From a virus: a stretch of DNA of 63,916 nt. The notes below the pieces were generated by a model, which worked only from the letters and a program-made list of their open reading frames with translations, was not told the DNA's origin and did not search any database. How positions within the stretch are numbered: the stretch's first letter is position 1; each line of letters begins with the position of its first letter. The position numbers were made by a program, and so were the translations under genes. The stretch is taken from the IMG/VR virus record IMGVR_UViG_3300032047_000008, positions 1 to 63,916 of that record. The stretch is one strand, 5' to 3'. Shown here piece by piece: positions 27,710 to 37,039 of this stretch.

Positions 27710-30299
27710 AGAAAAATATGTAAAGATAAAAAGGCACAACCAGAATAAACCAATCGTAGTTTATTCCGGAAGTATGATTCAACAAAACCACGGTGAAAAA
27801 CCATATGGTCATGGTTATGCATTGTGGGATTTACCAACCCGTGAACACACCCACCACGAAGTCCATAATGATTATGGATATTATACAATTGAAGTGCGTG
27901 ATGGAGAGTGTGTCAGTGATTTGAGTAAGTTGCCAAAAAAAGCAAGACTTCGTGTAAAGGTATACAATACAACAGCAACCGAAACAAAAGAAATAATTGC
28001 AGACATTCGCAAACGAACAAGTATAAGTGATTTAAATGTAACAAGATGTGATGCAATATCAGAAGCAAAGAAATATGATCGTGACAATAAATTTGATTTT
28101 GGTGACATATCACTAATTCAAGTTCAAAATGATTTAATAGAAGATTATCTTCGTAGAAATTTTGTAGTTGATGATGATCAAATAAAAACTGCACTAGATA
28201 TAAATAAAGAAATAAATGATAAACTTGTAGTAAAAGAAGTTCTTAGAAATTGTATTTGGAAACCCAAGAAATTTGAGTTTGGAAATATGTTTAGTTACGG
28301 AGATGGTAACATTGTAGATTTTTCAAACATGAAAAGTGTCATGGGATTATTTGCTTCAAATGCAAGTGGAAAGAGTAGTGTTATGAGTGCATTAAGTTTT
28401 TGTCTGTTTGATAAATGCGACAGAGCATTTAAAGCAGCTCATGTACTGAACACCCAAACAGAATCTTTTTATTGTAAATTAAATTTTGAAATATCGGGAG
28501 TAAACTATTTCATAGACAGAACTGCAACTACCAAAAAGAATGGTGATGTAACTGTTGTAGTTGACTTTTGGAAGTTAGATGATGATGGCCAACAACTATC
28601 ATTAAACGGAGAACAAAGAGCAGGAACAAACGCAGCTATCCGTGACCATGTAGGTTCATATGATGATTTTGTTTTAACTGCACTTAGTTTGCAAAACAAC
28701 AATGCTATTTTTATAGATAAAAGTCAAAGTGAACGAAAAGATTTACTTGCTCAGTTTATGGGCATTGATACATTTGATCAATTACATACAACTGCATCTG
28801 AAGACATCAAAGAAATTAATGCTCTGTTGAAAAGATTTAACCGTGACGAGTTTGATAAAACTTTATCTGAAACTCAAGAAAGTCTTGGTGGTGTTAAAAA
28901 ACAATATGCTGAACAAGATAGTAAAACTAATATAGCACTTCTTGAGCAAAAGAGATTCAATAAGCAATTGGCAGATAAAAATTCCCAATTTAAGAATTGT
29001 TCTTTTGATGAGTCATCTGTGGATATAGATAAACTTGAATTTGATAAAAAGAATTTACAAGAACGTTTAATTGTGACCGAAGAAAATAGAGACATAGAAT
29101 CAGATAGAAAAAAACAATTAGTAACAAATCGTAAAAACAAATCAACGGAATTATCTTTATTGGATGGAACTAACGAAAAATATGTTGAAGTTCTAAAAAT
29201 ACGTGAAGAAATAACAAAGGTCGAAAAAGACTTAGCAGTTCTTCGTACATCCGTAAATGCCAAGTTAGATAAACTAAAACACTATGATAGTCACAAATAC
29301 GATCCTAAATGTAAGTTCTGCGTAAACAATTCAAAAAATCTTATAGAAAGTGCTTCGCAGACAAAAGAAGAACTTGATAAAGATAAAGCAGCTGCTGATG
29401 ATCTGGTAACACAAAAAAATGAATTGTCAAAAATACTAGATGAATATAAAGATGTTGAATCTAATTATGAAAAGTTAGGTGAACTAAAATCTACAACAAC
29501 CCAACTTACTTATGAAATTAATGAAGCAGATTCTAAAGTTCTTGCTTTATCAAGTATGTTAGAGTCGTTGGGTAAAGACATAGTATTAAATGATAAAAAC
29601 ATTAAAGCATACTATGAATGCAAAGATATTATAGAGTTTAATAAAAAACTACAATTAGATGTAAATGAAATTGAATCTAAGTTAATTACGATAAATAACT
29701 TAGCAGATACAGAAACTGAGAAACTTCAAACTTTATTTGGTGAAGTTAAAATTATTGAAAAAGAATATGAAGATATTGTTGCGTCAATTGAAGAGGCAAA
29801 AACCTACGAAAGAAAAAAACGTGGTTATGAACTTTATTTAGACGCAGTAAAACGTGATGGTATTTCGTATGAACTTATTTCCAAAACAATTCCTAGTATT
29901 GAAAGTGAAGTTAATAATATTCTTTCTCAGATTGTTGATTTCGGTATGCAGTTAGAAATGGATGGAAAACATATCTATTCAAAGATTACATACGAAGATC
30001 GTCATTGGCCTTTAGAAATGTGCAGTGGAATGGAACGATTCATTAGTAGTATCGCAATGAGAGTCGCACTTATCAACGTAAGCAGTTTACCACGTTCTAA
30101 TTTCCTTGTTATTGACGAAGGATGGGGTTCGTTGGACGGAGACAACATAAGTAGTGTATTTAATCTGTTCACCTATTTAAAGGGGCAGTTTGAGTTCGTA
30201 ATGGTTATAAGTCATTTGGACGTAATGAGAGATATGGTGGACGAAATTATTGAAATTCAAAAAGAAGGTTCTTTTAGTAAGATAAAATACACATCATAA
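27696..30299 (+). CDS. 46: Fusion of gp47 C-terminal part with gp46 (Rad50/SbcC-like ATPase)
   Basis: 867 residues. Residues 17-60 (KPIVVYSGSMIQQNHGE, then YGHGYALWDL) are the conserved gp47/Mre11 segment that follows the last metal-binding motif, and residues up to about 190 look like the Mre11 capping domain. Rad50 begins near 190: Walker A GLFASNASGKSSV (about 218), a long coiled coil, a zinc hook CKFC (about 538), the ABC signature MCSGMERFISSIAMRVAL (about 775), Walker B NFLVIDEGWGSLDGDN (about 800) and the H-loop VISHLD. T4 gp46 is 560 residues. With the separate nuclease half at 26074 it should form the end-processing complex. Confidence 0.85.
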   Translation: MDEVKEKYVKIKRHNQNKPIVVYSGSMIQQNHGEKPYGHGYALWDLPTREHTHHEVHNDYGYYTIEVRDGECVSDLSKLPKKARLRVKVYNTTATETKEIIADIRKRTSISDLNVTRCDAISEAKKYDRDNKFDFGDISLIQVQNDLIEDYLRRNFVVDDDQIKTALDINKEINDKLVVKEVLRNCIWKPKKFEFGNMFSYGDGNIVDFSNMKSVMGLFASNASGKSSVMSALSFCLFDKCDRAFKAAHVLNTQTESFYCKLNFEISGVNYFIDRTATTKKNGDVTVVVDFWKLDDDGQQLSLNGEQRAGTNAAIRDHVGSYDDFVLTALSLQNNNAIFIDKSQSERKDLLAQFMGIDTFDQLHTTASEDIKEINALLKRFNRDEFDKTLSETQESLGGVKKQYAEQDSKTNIALLEQKRFNKQLADKNSQFKNCSFDESSVDIDKLEFDKKNLQERLIVTEENRDIESDRKKQLVTNRKNKSTELSLLDGTNEKYVEVLKIREEITKVEKDLAVLRTSVNAKLDKLKHYDSHKYDPKCKFCVNNSKNLIESASQTKEELDKDKAAADDLVTQKNELSKILDEYKDVESNYEKLGELKSTTTQLTYEINEADSKVLALSSMLESLGKDIVLNDKNIKAYYECKDIIEFNKKLQLDVNEIESKLITINNLADTETEKLQTLFGEVKIIEKEYEDIVASIEEAKTYERKKRGYELYLDAVKRDGISYELISKTIPSIESEVNNILSQIVDFGMQLEMDGKHIYSKITYEDRHWPLEMCSGMERFISSIAMRVALINVSSLPRSNFLVIDEGWGSLDGDNISSVFNLFTYLKGQFEFVMVISHLDVMRDMVDEIIEIQKEGSFSKIKYTS

Positions 30300-30313
30300 A
30301 ACATATTTAGATA

Positions 30314-30322
30314 TATATTTAT
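30314..30322 (+). promoter_or_regulatory. Late-promoter box TATATTTAT
   Basis: It ends 20 nt before ATG 30343 in the gap after the gp46 fusion. A second partial box, GTATTTAT, runs into the start codon itself. Confidence 0.5.
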
Positions 30323-30342
30323 TATGTACCTGAAGTGTATTT

Positions 30343-31389
30343 ATGAGCAATTCCGAAGAAAATCAAGAAGTCCAAGAAGAAAGTCTTATCAAGGCCGGAC
30401 TTCGTAAGGGGTATTTTACACTCGTTGAGGGTGTATATGATCCTGGTATTTTAAAAGCAGTGTTTTTAGCGGGTGGTCCTGGTGCAGGTAAATCAGCAGT
30501 TGTAGATACCGTTTTTAATACAACACCCGAAGTAAAGTCATTAACTTCAACTGGATTAAAAATAGTAAATAGTGATAGTTCGTTTGAACATTTGTTGAAA
30601 AAAGCAGGACATAGTTTAGATTTAGGTTCTTTAGACGATGTTGTGTTTCAACAAATAACAAGTGATGATCCGAATTCAATTCGTTCACGTGCCAAGAACA
30701 TCATGCTTAAACAATACGAGAATTACAAGAACGGTAGATTAGGTGTTATTGTTGATGGAACTGGTGATGATTATGCTAAGATATCAAAACAAAAGAAAGA
30801 GTTGGAAAAACTTGGATACGATTGTTATATGGTATTTGTTAATACAACACTTGAAGTTGCACAACAAAGAAATGCGTTTCGTGCAAGAAAACTTCCACGT
30901 AAAATTGTGGATGTTATATGGAAAGATGTTCAAAAGAATATGGGGAAATTCCAGAGTTCATTCAAGCAGAATTTCACGATCATTGATAACTCTGAAGATT
31001 TAAGAAGCAAAACAAAACCAGGTAAACTCAATCTTGCTCCTTTTATATTAAAAGCAACTGCAAAATTTATCGGAAAACCAATTCGCAATCCTATTGGTAA
31101 ACAGTGGATTACTTTAATGATGAAACACGATAGCATGACCAAAAGTGGTGACAAACGAAATCGTGTTAATGAAGAACTTGATATGATATCAATGGAGAGT
31201 GTGATTCTTCCTATGGATTTAGAACGACATTTAAGTCGTTCAATTCACGTTATCAACAAGTTCAAGTTAAATGAAAAAAGAAATTTGGCGGTGCTAACAA
31301 GGTTAATCGAAAGTCTTAATTTAAATAGAAATCAAATAAACAAGTATTTTCATCAACTTAGAACTTTAAAATTTAGAGGAGAGAAATAG
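30343..31389 (+). CDS. P-loop kinase, zeta-toxin / polynucleotide-kinase-like
   Basis: 348 residues. Walker A is VFLAGGPGAGKSAVVD (residues 44-52 core). A catalytic-type Asp follows in IVNSDSSFEHLL, a VIVDGTGDD motif near 137, and an Arg-rich lid NAFRARKLPRKIV near 185. This is the layout of zeta toxin, chloramphenicol phosphotransferase and polynucleotide-kinase-like P-loop enzymes. The C-terminal third (about 230-348) is basic and helical with no recognised domain. It is followed with a one-base overlap by two small genes and then by the nucleotidyltransferase-ligase-like gene, so a nucleic-acid repair partnership is possible. The substrate is not determinable from sequence. Confidence 0.7.
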   Translation: MSNSEENQEVQEESLIKAGLRKGYFTLVEGVYDPGILKAVFLAGGPGAGKSAVVDTVFNTTPEVKSLTSTGLKIVNSDSSFEHLLKKAGHSLDLGSLDDVVFQQITSDDPNSIRSRAKNIMLKQYENYKNGRLGVIVDGTGDDYAKISKQKKELEKLGYDCYMVFVNTTLEVAQQRNAFRARKLPRKIVDVIWKDVQKNMGKFQSSFKQNFTIIDNSEDLRSKTKPGKLNLAPFILKATAKFIGKPIRNPIGKQWITLMMKHDSMTKSGDKRNRVNEELDMISMESVILPMDLERHLSRSIHVINKFKLNEKRNLAVLTRLIESLNLNRNQINKYFHQLRTLKFRGEK

Positions 31390-31739
31390 TGTTTGATAAA
31401 CTTATAGATGAACTTATTTCAGAAGATAAGTTGGGAGAAACTTGGAAACTTGAAATGGCCCCCATTCATGCTCGGTATAGTTTTTCATCCGCTAAATCGG
31501 GTAATGAAAATTGGGCAAAAAAACTTGCAAATAACTTAACGCAAAAAGAAAAAGAAGATTTCAAATTCATAGGAATTTATAGTGAAGGTGATTCAACTGA
31601 AGGTCCTATCGTAGACGGTTATATATTTCATTGTACTGAGGAGTATTTGAATAAAGCACCTTATATGCATCGTGATAAGCGCAAGGCCTGCAAACGACAT
31701 CTTAAAACAGGAAAAATAGAAGAATATTTAGAGGATTGA
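31389..31739 (+). CDS. Small protein of unknown function
   Basis: 116 residues starting at GTG 31389, overlapping the kinase stop by one base. It contains FKFIGIYSEGDSTEGPIVDG and a His/Cys/Lys-rich end YMHRDKRKACKRHLKTGKIE. It is soluble and without repeats. No family is recognised. Coupling suggests expression with the kinase. Confidence 0.5.
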   Translation: MFDKLIDELISEDKLGETWKLEMAPIHARYSFSSAKSGNENWAKKLANNLTQKEKEDFKFIGIYSEGDSTEGPIVDGYIFHCTEEYLNKAPYMHRDKRKACKRHLKTGKIEEYLED

Positions 31740-31741
31740 TA

Positions 31742-32266
31742 ATGAGCATCAAAGAATACAAACAATATAAAGATGATCCGTTTTGGATGAAATCAAAATA
31801 TGATGGAGTGTCTGGTGAACAAAGATTACCTGTTCAACGTAGATTGCGTAAAGGTGAAGTAAAATTTAAGAAGGGTGATGAAATACTTTATTATCCAAAA
31901 GGAAAAGTAATATTAGTAGGAAAAAAAGCAGAGCAAGCATATCGTGATTTTCAAGCAGCTGCTCAAGATGAAGACTTTTATATGTCCCAATACGAGGAGT
32001 CAAAAATGGAAAACACAAATGAAATTAAAATAACAAGTAAAGAGTATAAGAAGGCAATTGACTTTATGTCTGATATGCACTCTAGCATTTTAAAAGCAAA
32101 GGATAAAGTAATTAGATTTTTACAAAGAAAGGGGTTTGATGATATGGCAGACGAATTGTCCGATATGTCAAGTGGTCAGTTTAATTCGTTTGTAACAAGT
32201 AAGGTACATGAACAAAAACTTAGAAATCAAATTAGAACAATCCTCACGGAGTTACTTAAAAAGTAA
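31742..32266 (+). CDS. Small basic protein with C-terminal IRxxL helix
   Basis: 174 residues from ATG 31742; an in-frame TTG at 31736 gives two more residues but is a poorer start. The first half is basic (RRLRKGEVKFKKGDEILYYP) like a small nucleic-acid-associated or SH3-like domain. The second half is helical (MSDMHSSILKAKDKVIRFLQ) and ends with EQKLRNQIRTILTELLKK, a helix resembling N-terminal helices of several head-region proteins here. The next gene begins at the following base. The function is unknown. Confidence 0.5.
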   Translation: MSIKEYKQYKDDPFWMKSKYDGVSGEQRLPVQRRLRKGEVKFKKGDEILYYPKGKVILVGKKAEQAYRDFQAAAQDEDFYMSQYEESKMENTNEIKITSKEYKKAIDFMSDMHSSILKAKDKVIRFLQRKGFDDMADELSDMSSGQFNSFVTSKVHEQKLRNQIRTILTELLKK

Positions 32267-34819
32267 ATGAAAAAAGTTCCCACAGAGTTTTATGCAAACG
32301 ATTTAACGGAGTTTATGCTGAGTGACTTGTTGCATGAAAAATCCAATGTTAAAAAAGTAATCGGAATATATCCTGGTAGGTTTCAACCCGCTGGTCTACA
32401 TCACTATAAAACTTACAAGTGGTTAGATGGTAAATTTGACAAAGCATATGTAGCTACGAGTAACAAAACTAATGCTACTAACAGCCCATTGAATTTCAAA
32501 GAAAAGAACATGATATGGAAAAAACATAAAGTTAAGAATGTAGTTGAAGTTAAAAATCCATATGTGTGTGCAGAGATATTAGACAATTATGATCCCAAAA
32601 CAACCGCTGTAGTTTATATATTCGGTGAAAAGGACGCAGGTAGATTAAAAACAAAAAAAGCAGATGGTTCACCTGCATATTATCAATCTTATGATAAAAA
32701 TAAAAATAATTTAGTACCATATGCAGAGCATGGATATTTTATCGTTGCACCTCATGTACGCATCAAGGTTCTTGGTAAAGAAGTAAACGGAACATATATC
32801 CGTGAACTTCTAGGAAGTCCGAAATATACAGATGAACAACGCATAGAAGCATTTGAAGAGTTATTTGGTTGGTATGACGAAAAGATATATGTTTATTTAA
32901 AAAAGAAGTTTGGTACTTTGTTTGAAAATGAAGAAATCTTTGAGGGGTTTTTACACACATATCCTAAACTTGAGCAATTAGTTGAATCATTTCCAAGTCT
33001 ATTAAATGAAATAAGTTCAATATCTGCAATGGGTGCTTCACTTGTAGATGATGGTCCAGCTGGATACTTTCCCGGAGATTCATATGAAACTCACACTAAA
33101 AATCGTGCCGAGCAACTTGGATATGAACTACTTGATTATGTTGTCGGAAAATCTGAAAATACAAGAAACTCGGATTACAGACATTGGGGTGATTATGCCG
33201 GACCAGTACCCTCAGTTTCCTTTTATCCTGCGGGTGACATTGATGTAGGAACTCCTACTAATCAAATTAATACAGAAAAAAGTCTCTCTGCACATGATCA
33301 ATACACAAACTTTATTTCTAAAGTTGCAGAAACTGCGGGGTATAAATTGGTAGACTTTGTAGGTTCAGAGAAGTCAATTAGAAAACAGGATAAACAAGGA
33401 GACGAAGAACTAACGGGTGGTCATACAATCGATGTAGAAAAAACAGAAGATGGAGAAACAGAAATAGACAAAGGGGTTGAGGGGCATGCGGTTAAAGAGT
33501 CGTTTGAGACGATACTCAATGAATATGCAGAATTATTGATTGAAGGAGGTGCAGCTGGTCATATGAGTCATCCGTTTGATGATAAAGATTTAACTTTTGC
33601 TGATTTAAAAGAAATGATTCGTAGGTCTTTGGCAGGAGAACTTAATGTTGAAAAAGAAGTTACCGAAAAATTAGATGGTCAAAATTTAATGTTTTCTTGG
33701 AAAGACGGAAAGTTGGTCTCGGCGAGAAATCAAGGTCATTTAAAAAACGCAGGTGCAAATGCTCCTGATGTAACTGCATTTGAAAACATTTTTGCGGATC
33801 GTCCTGAAAACATTCGTGACGCATTTGTAAGTGCAGTAAAAGATTTAGAGTCGGCAATTTCAAAGTTATCCGATGCACAAAAGAACAAGGTGTTTAAAGA
33901 AGGTGAGCGGTTTATGAACATAGAGGTTATGACACCTGCAACACAGAATGTTATTCCTCAAAATGTAGATATGCTCGTATTCCACGGAACTCAGGCATAC
34001 AATTCCGCAGGAAAACCAGTTTCAGAAGATTCGGATGGAAGCGATATAACAGGTGAATTAAAAGATTCTGCTCGTATGTTAAGTGGAATGCTCAAACAAA
34101 TCAATGCAGATGTTCAAAGTCGGTATTCGTTGAACGCACCTATTGTCGTGGAACTTCCTAAAAGTAAAACATTTGGCGATTCTTTTAAAAAATATTCTGC
34201 GATGCTTGATAAACTTAAAAAAGAATTTAAATTAAAAGACAATGATAAAGTAATGAAGTATCACGATGCTTGGTGGAGAACTCTTTTAAATAAACAACAA
34301 AGCAAATTAAAAGAGATATTTCCTGCAAAAGTGTATGAAGCACTTATAGGTCGTTGGGCATACAATGATAAATCAAATAAGATCACAACGATTCGTATGG
34401 ATTTATCCGAGCAACCCAAACTTAAAGATTGGGTAAACAAATTTGAAAAAGAAGATATCGTAAAACAATTTGAAAAGAATATGTGGCCATTTCAATTCAT
34501 CTTTTTGAAACTTGGAGCAGAAGTTCTGCAAAATGTTAAAGGATTTGTGGCTGCTGGTGGAAGTGATGATATAGCAAAAGCACTCGATGCACACACTAAA
34601 ACTTTAAAAGCAAAAAAGATTAGTTCGGTGGAATCACCTGATAAGTTTAAAAAAGATATAGCAAAACTTTTCAAAAATCTTGATAGATTAACTGCGATTG
34701 GTGGAACGAAAGTAATCGCACCCAGTGAAGGAGTTGTATTTCAATACAAAGGTGGAACATATAAACTTACTGGTACATTTGCTCCTATAAATCAAATTAT
34801 GGGAATAATGAGGTTCTAA
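32267..34819 (+). CDS. Nucleotidyltransferase (NMNAT-like) fused to an RNA/DNA-ligase-like domain
   Basis: 850 residues in two parts. Residues 20-230 form a HIGH-superfamily adenylyl/cytidylyltransferase domain: IGIYPGRFQPAGLHHYKTYK (the two His correspond to the H.GH signature), IFGEKDAGR and the TYIRELLGS motif equivalent to ISST-R. A low-complexity linker runs to about 420. The second part begins EGGAAGHMSHPFD and carries ligase-like nucleotidyltransferase motifs: EKLDGQN with candidate adenylated K468 (motif I), SARNQG, FMNIEVMTP (motif III-like), EGVVF at E821 (motif IV) and YKLTG (motif V). The gap between motifs III and IV is much larger than usual. Related EGGAAGHM proteins occur in marine T4-like phages without a proven function. 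The ligase assignment is inferred from motifs. Confidence 0.6.
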   Translation: MKKVPTEFYANDLTEFMLSDLLHEKSNVKKVIGIYPGRFQPAGLHHYKTYKWLDGKFDKAYVATSNKTNATNSPLNFKEKNMIWKKHKVKNVVEVKNPYVCAEILDNYDPKTTAVVYIFGEKDAGRLKTKKADGSPAYYQSYDKNKNNLVPYAEHGYFIVAPHVRIKVLGKEVNGTYIRELLGSPKYTDEQRIEAFEELFGWYDEKIYVYLKKKFGTLFENEEIFEGFLHTYPKLEQLVESFPSLLNEISSISAMGASLVDDGPAGYFPGDSYETHTKNRAEQLGYELLDYVVGKSENTRNSDYRHWGDYAGPVPSVSFYPAGDIDVGTPTNQINTEKSLSAHDQYTNFISKVAETAGYKLVDFVGSEKSIRKQDKQGDEELTGGHTIDVEKTEDGETEIDKGVEGHAVKESFETILNEYAELLIEGGAAGHMSHPFDDKDLTFADLKEMIRRSLAGELNVEKEVTEKLDGQNLMFSWKDGKLVSARNQGHLKNAGANAPDVTAFENIFADRPENIRDAFVSAVKDLESAISKLSDAQKNKVFKEGERFMNIEVMTPATQNVIPQNVDMLVFHGTQAYNSAGKPVSEDSDGSDITGELKDSARMLSGMLKQINADVQSRYSLNAPIVVELPKSKTFGDSFKKYSAMLDKLKKEFKLKDNDKVMKYHDAWWRTLLNKQQSKLKEIFPAKVYEALIGRWAYNDKSNKITTIRMDLSEQPKLKDWVNKFEKEDIVKQFEKNMWPFQFIFLKLGAEVLQNVKGFVAAGGSDDIAKALDAHTKTLKAKKISSVESPDKFKKDIAKLFKNLDRLTAIGGTKVIAPSEGVVFQYKGGTYKLTGTFAPINQIMGIMRF

Positions 34820-34820
34820 C

Positions 34821-36239
34821 ATGAACTTAGTAGAACGAAACTTATCAAGAACTGCACGTAGAAAAATGGCACACCGTGCTAAAAAAACAGCAAAAAAACG
34901 TGCCATTAAACGAAAAGCAAGAGCAAAACGGATGAAAACCCGTGGTCAATTAACTTCCGCGGCAGAGAAGTTAGCAAAGAATATTTTAGTTAAGAAAATG
35001 ACTGGTGGTAAAAAGTATGGTCAACTTTCTATCGGACAAAAAGAGATGGTTGATAAAAAGTTAGCAAAAAAACCAGGATTAATAAAAAAAGTAGCAAGAA
35101 AAGTTTTTCCAAAAATTAAAGCAAAAGAAAAAGATAGAATCCAAAAAGCAAGAGCATCTGTAACCGAAACTTCAAATGAAAACCACGGAGTATTTACAAT
35201 GAATCGTGGGGGTGGGGAATTTAAACTATCTGCCAGATATGTCGATGGAAAACTAACTCCGTATCGTTTCACTAAAGAATCATCCGCAAAAAAACATTCT
35301 GACAAAGTCGGTGGAAAGGTTTTTGAAACTCCAAGTGGGGGAGTTTTTTATGTAGAGTTCACTAAGTTAGATGGACCTATAAATGAAAAAGCAACATCTA
35401 AATCTCAACAAAGATTATTTGGAATGGTTCACGCATATAACAATGGTGACTTAGAAAAATCGGATGTAGATGACTCCTTATATTCTAAAATTGAAAAGAT
35501 CGCAGGTGGTATGTCTAAAAAAGATGCAAAGAAACTCGCTAAAACAGATCATACTGATTTACCAGAGAAGGCATCTGTGAACGAAGATGTTCAATACAAA
35601 AATGCAAATGAAATAAAGAAACAGTGGAAAAGGGAATACCCCAGCGATAAATTTACTTTCAAAAAAGTTCGTGCCAAAGGAAACGAATTCTTGATGGTAT
35701 TATCTCCAAAGGGTATTGAACTTGAAAAATATCAATTTGTACCAAAAACAGGATGGACTGAAATGAACGAAAACACAGATAACGAAGAAGATTTGAAAAG
35801 TTTGAAAAGTATGTTGGATATAGCACAATTACTTAGTGATCAGAGTCCATATTTCAAAGGACGTGGTGGCAAGAAAGAATACATCAAGATGTTATTACAC
35901 AAAATTAAAAAGTTGTCCGAGAGTCACGAACAATTTCTTGAAATAATTAAAGTACCAATTGAAATCGGTGATACGATTCTTGGTGGAAAATTTAAAAACA
36001 AAAAGATCGTTGTAAAAAGTATAGGTAAAAACGAAAAGGGTGACATAACTATCAACAAAAAACCTTTACTAAAATTTCGTATAACTAAACAAACTGAAAG
36101 TAAATCTAAAAAGAAAACCCCAATTTCAAAAATGGATGCTTACAAGAAAGTGCGTAAGTCAACAATGCCCAAAAGTAGACCTATGAAAAGTAAAAAAGCA
36201 TACGATAGAAAAGATTTTAAAAAGGGTAAATATGATTAA
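34821..36239 (+). CDS. Highly basic protein with KSQQRLFGM (DUF3008-like) segment
   Basis: 472 residues. The first 110 are extremely Lys/Arg-rich (RRKMAHRAKKTAKKRAIKRK), typical of DNA binding or charge neutralisation. Residues 190-250 contain TSKSQQRLFGMVHAYNNGDL followed by GGMSKKDAKKLAKT, a motif of small phage-encoded DUF3008-type proteins. A helical middle and a second basic tail (KSRPMKSKKAYDRKDFKKGK) follow. It begins one base after the ligase-like gene and overlaps the next by 8 nt. It could be a DNA-condensing or internal head protein; that is inference. Confidence 0.5.
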   Translation: MNLVERNLSRTARRKMAHRAKKTAKKRAIKRKARAKRMKTRGQLTSAAEKLAKNILVKKMTGGKKYGQLSIGQKEMVDKKLAKKPGLIKKVARKVFPKIKAKEKDRIQKARASVTETSNENHGVFTMNRGGGEFKLSARYVDGKLTPYRFTKESSAKKHSDKVGGKVFETPSGGVFYVEFTKLDGPINEKATSKSQQRLFGMVHAYNNGDLEKSDVDDSLYSKIEKIAGGMSKKDAKKLAKTDHTDLPEKASVNEDVQYKNANEIKKQWKREYPSDKFTFKKVRAKGNEFLMVLSPKGIELEKYQFVPKTGWTEMNENTDNEEDLKSLKSMLDIAQLLSDQSPYFKGRGGKKEYIKMLLHKIKKLSESHEQFLEIIKVPIEIGDTILGGKFKNKKIVVKSIGKNEKGDITINKKPLLKFRITKQTESKSKKKTPISKMDAYKKVRKSTMPKSRPMKSKKAYDRKDFKKGKYD

Positions 36240-36588
36240 ACTCATGGATGCAGTTATTGGAACGGTGAGTGACAAAGTAACCATTTCTGTTCAAATCAAT
36301 AAAACGAAACACGCAGGTGATCGTCAATCAAGGCACGATCATACTCAAATATCTGAAAAGGATATAATGGATGTCGCCGATAAAGCAATACCTGCTATAT
36401 CAAAAGCATTGTTGTTTGATAGAATTGATGTGGGTGATTATATCCATGTAAAAGATAAAAAAAGTGCATTAAATTTGATCGGAATCCTTCAAGAGAAGTC
36501 TTCGTACAATCTTATGTTTGTGGTGATGACTGTTATGGTAAAATCAAACTTCGTAGCAAAACAAGGAACATATACGATTGTTGTGTAG
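36232..36588 (+). CDS. Small protein of unknown function
   Basis: 118 residues, overlapping the previous gene by 8 nt. It is mixed alpha/beta with a His-rich patch (KHAGDRQSRHDHTQISEKD) and a hydrophobic strand pair (SYNLMFVVMTVMV). The DH.Q.S.KDI segment might bind metal. No known family is recognised. Confidence 0.5.
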   Translation: MIKLMDAVIGTVSDKVTISVQINKTKHAGDRQSRHDHTQISEKDIMDVADKAIPAISKALLFDRIDVGDYIHVKDKKSALNLIGILQEKSSYNLMFVVMTVMVKSNFVAKQGTYTIVV

Positions 36589-36599
36589 GTAGGTGTAAC

Positions 36600-37001
36600 A
36601 TGATCAAGTTAAATGGTAACATTTATTTGGATGAGATGGAAATAGACCGAGTTGTCGGTGATACATCAAACCGGTTCAGAACATCACATCGTGCAATTCT
36701 TCCACGTCAAATAACATACCTTGATCGTGAGTTCGTTGAAGCAATTAACGATGAAGCAAAAAACGCATCGTTATGTGCTTATTACTTGTATGGTTACGGA
36801 GAACAATATGCATCTGTTTGCAATATAATAAAAGCAATTTCGGATAGATTCAGAAAAAAAGAAGAGTGTTGTAACAAGTTATATTTTATGCAGTATGACT
36901 TAACAGATGCCCAACGGAAGAAGCATAGAACTCAATACGAAAACTTTTTAATAAATGTTTTCCTTGAAGAATGTATATTAAATTTAAAAAAGTTATCATA
37001 G
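36600..37001 (+). CDS. Small protein of unknown function
   Basis: 133 residues preceded by a gtaggt-type ribosome binding site (taggtaggtgtaacATG). It is helical and Cys/Tyr-rich (LCAYYLYGYGEQYASVCNII; KKEECCNKLYFMQYD). No motif is recognised. Confidence 0.5.
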   Translation: MIKLNGNIYLDEMEIDRVVGDTSNRFRTSHRAILPRQITYLDREFVEAINDEAKNASLCAYYLYGYGEQYASVCNIIKAISDRFRKKEECCNKLYFMQYDLTDAQRKKHRTQYENFLINVFLEECILNLKKLS

Positions 37002-37039
37002 TATTTGACAAAACACTAAAAGAATGGAATAATAAAGTT

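Noticed and set aside
37005-37035. TTGACA with AATAAT as a sigma70 promoter
   Set aside because: The -10 match is poor at the 17-bp spacing, and the better TAATAA gives a 19-bp spacer.
36971-37039. Longer start for the zinc-finger-like gene
   Set aside because: Possible, but it would overlap the upstream gene by 31 nt without a ribosome binding site; ATG 37040 was preferred at moderate confidence.
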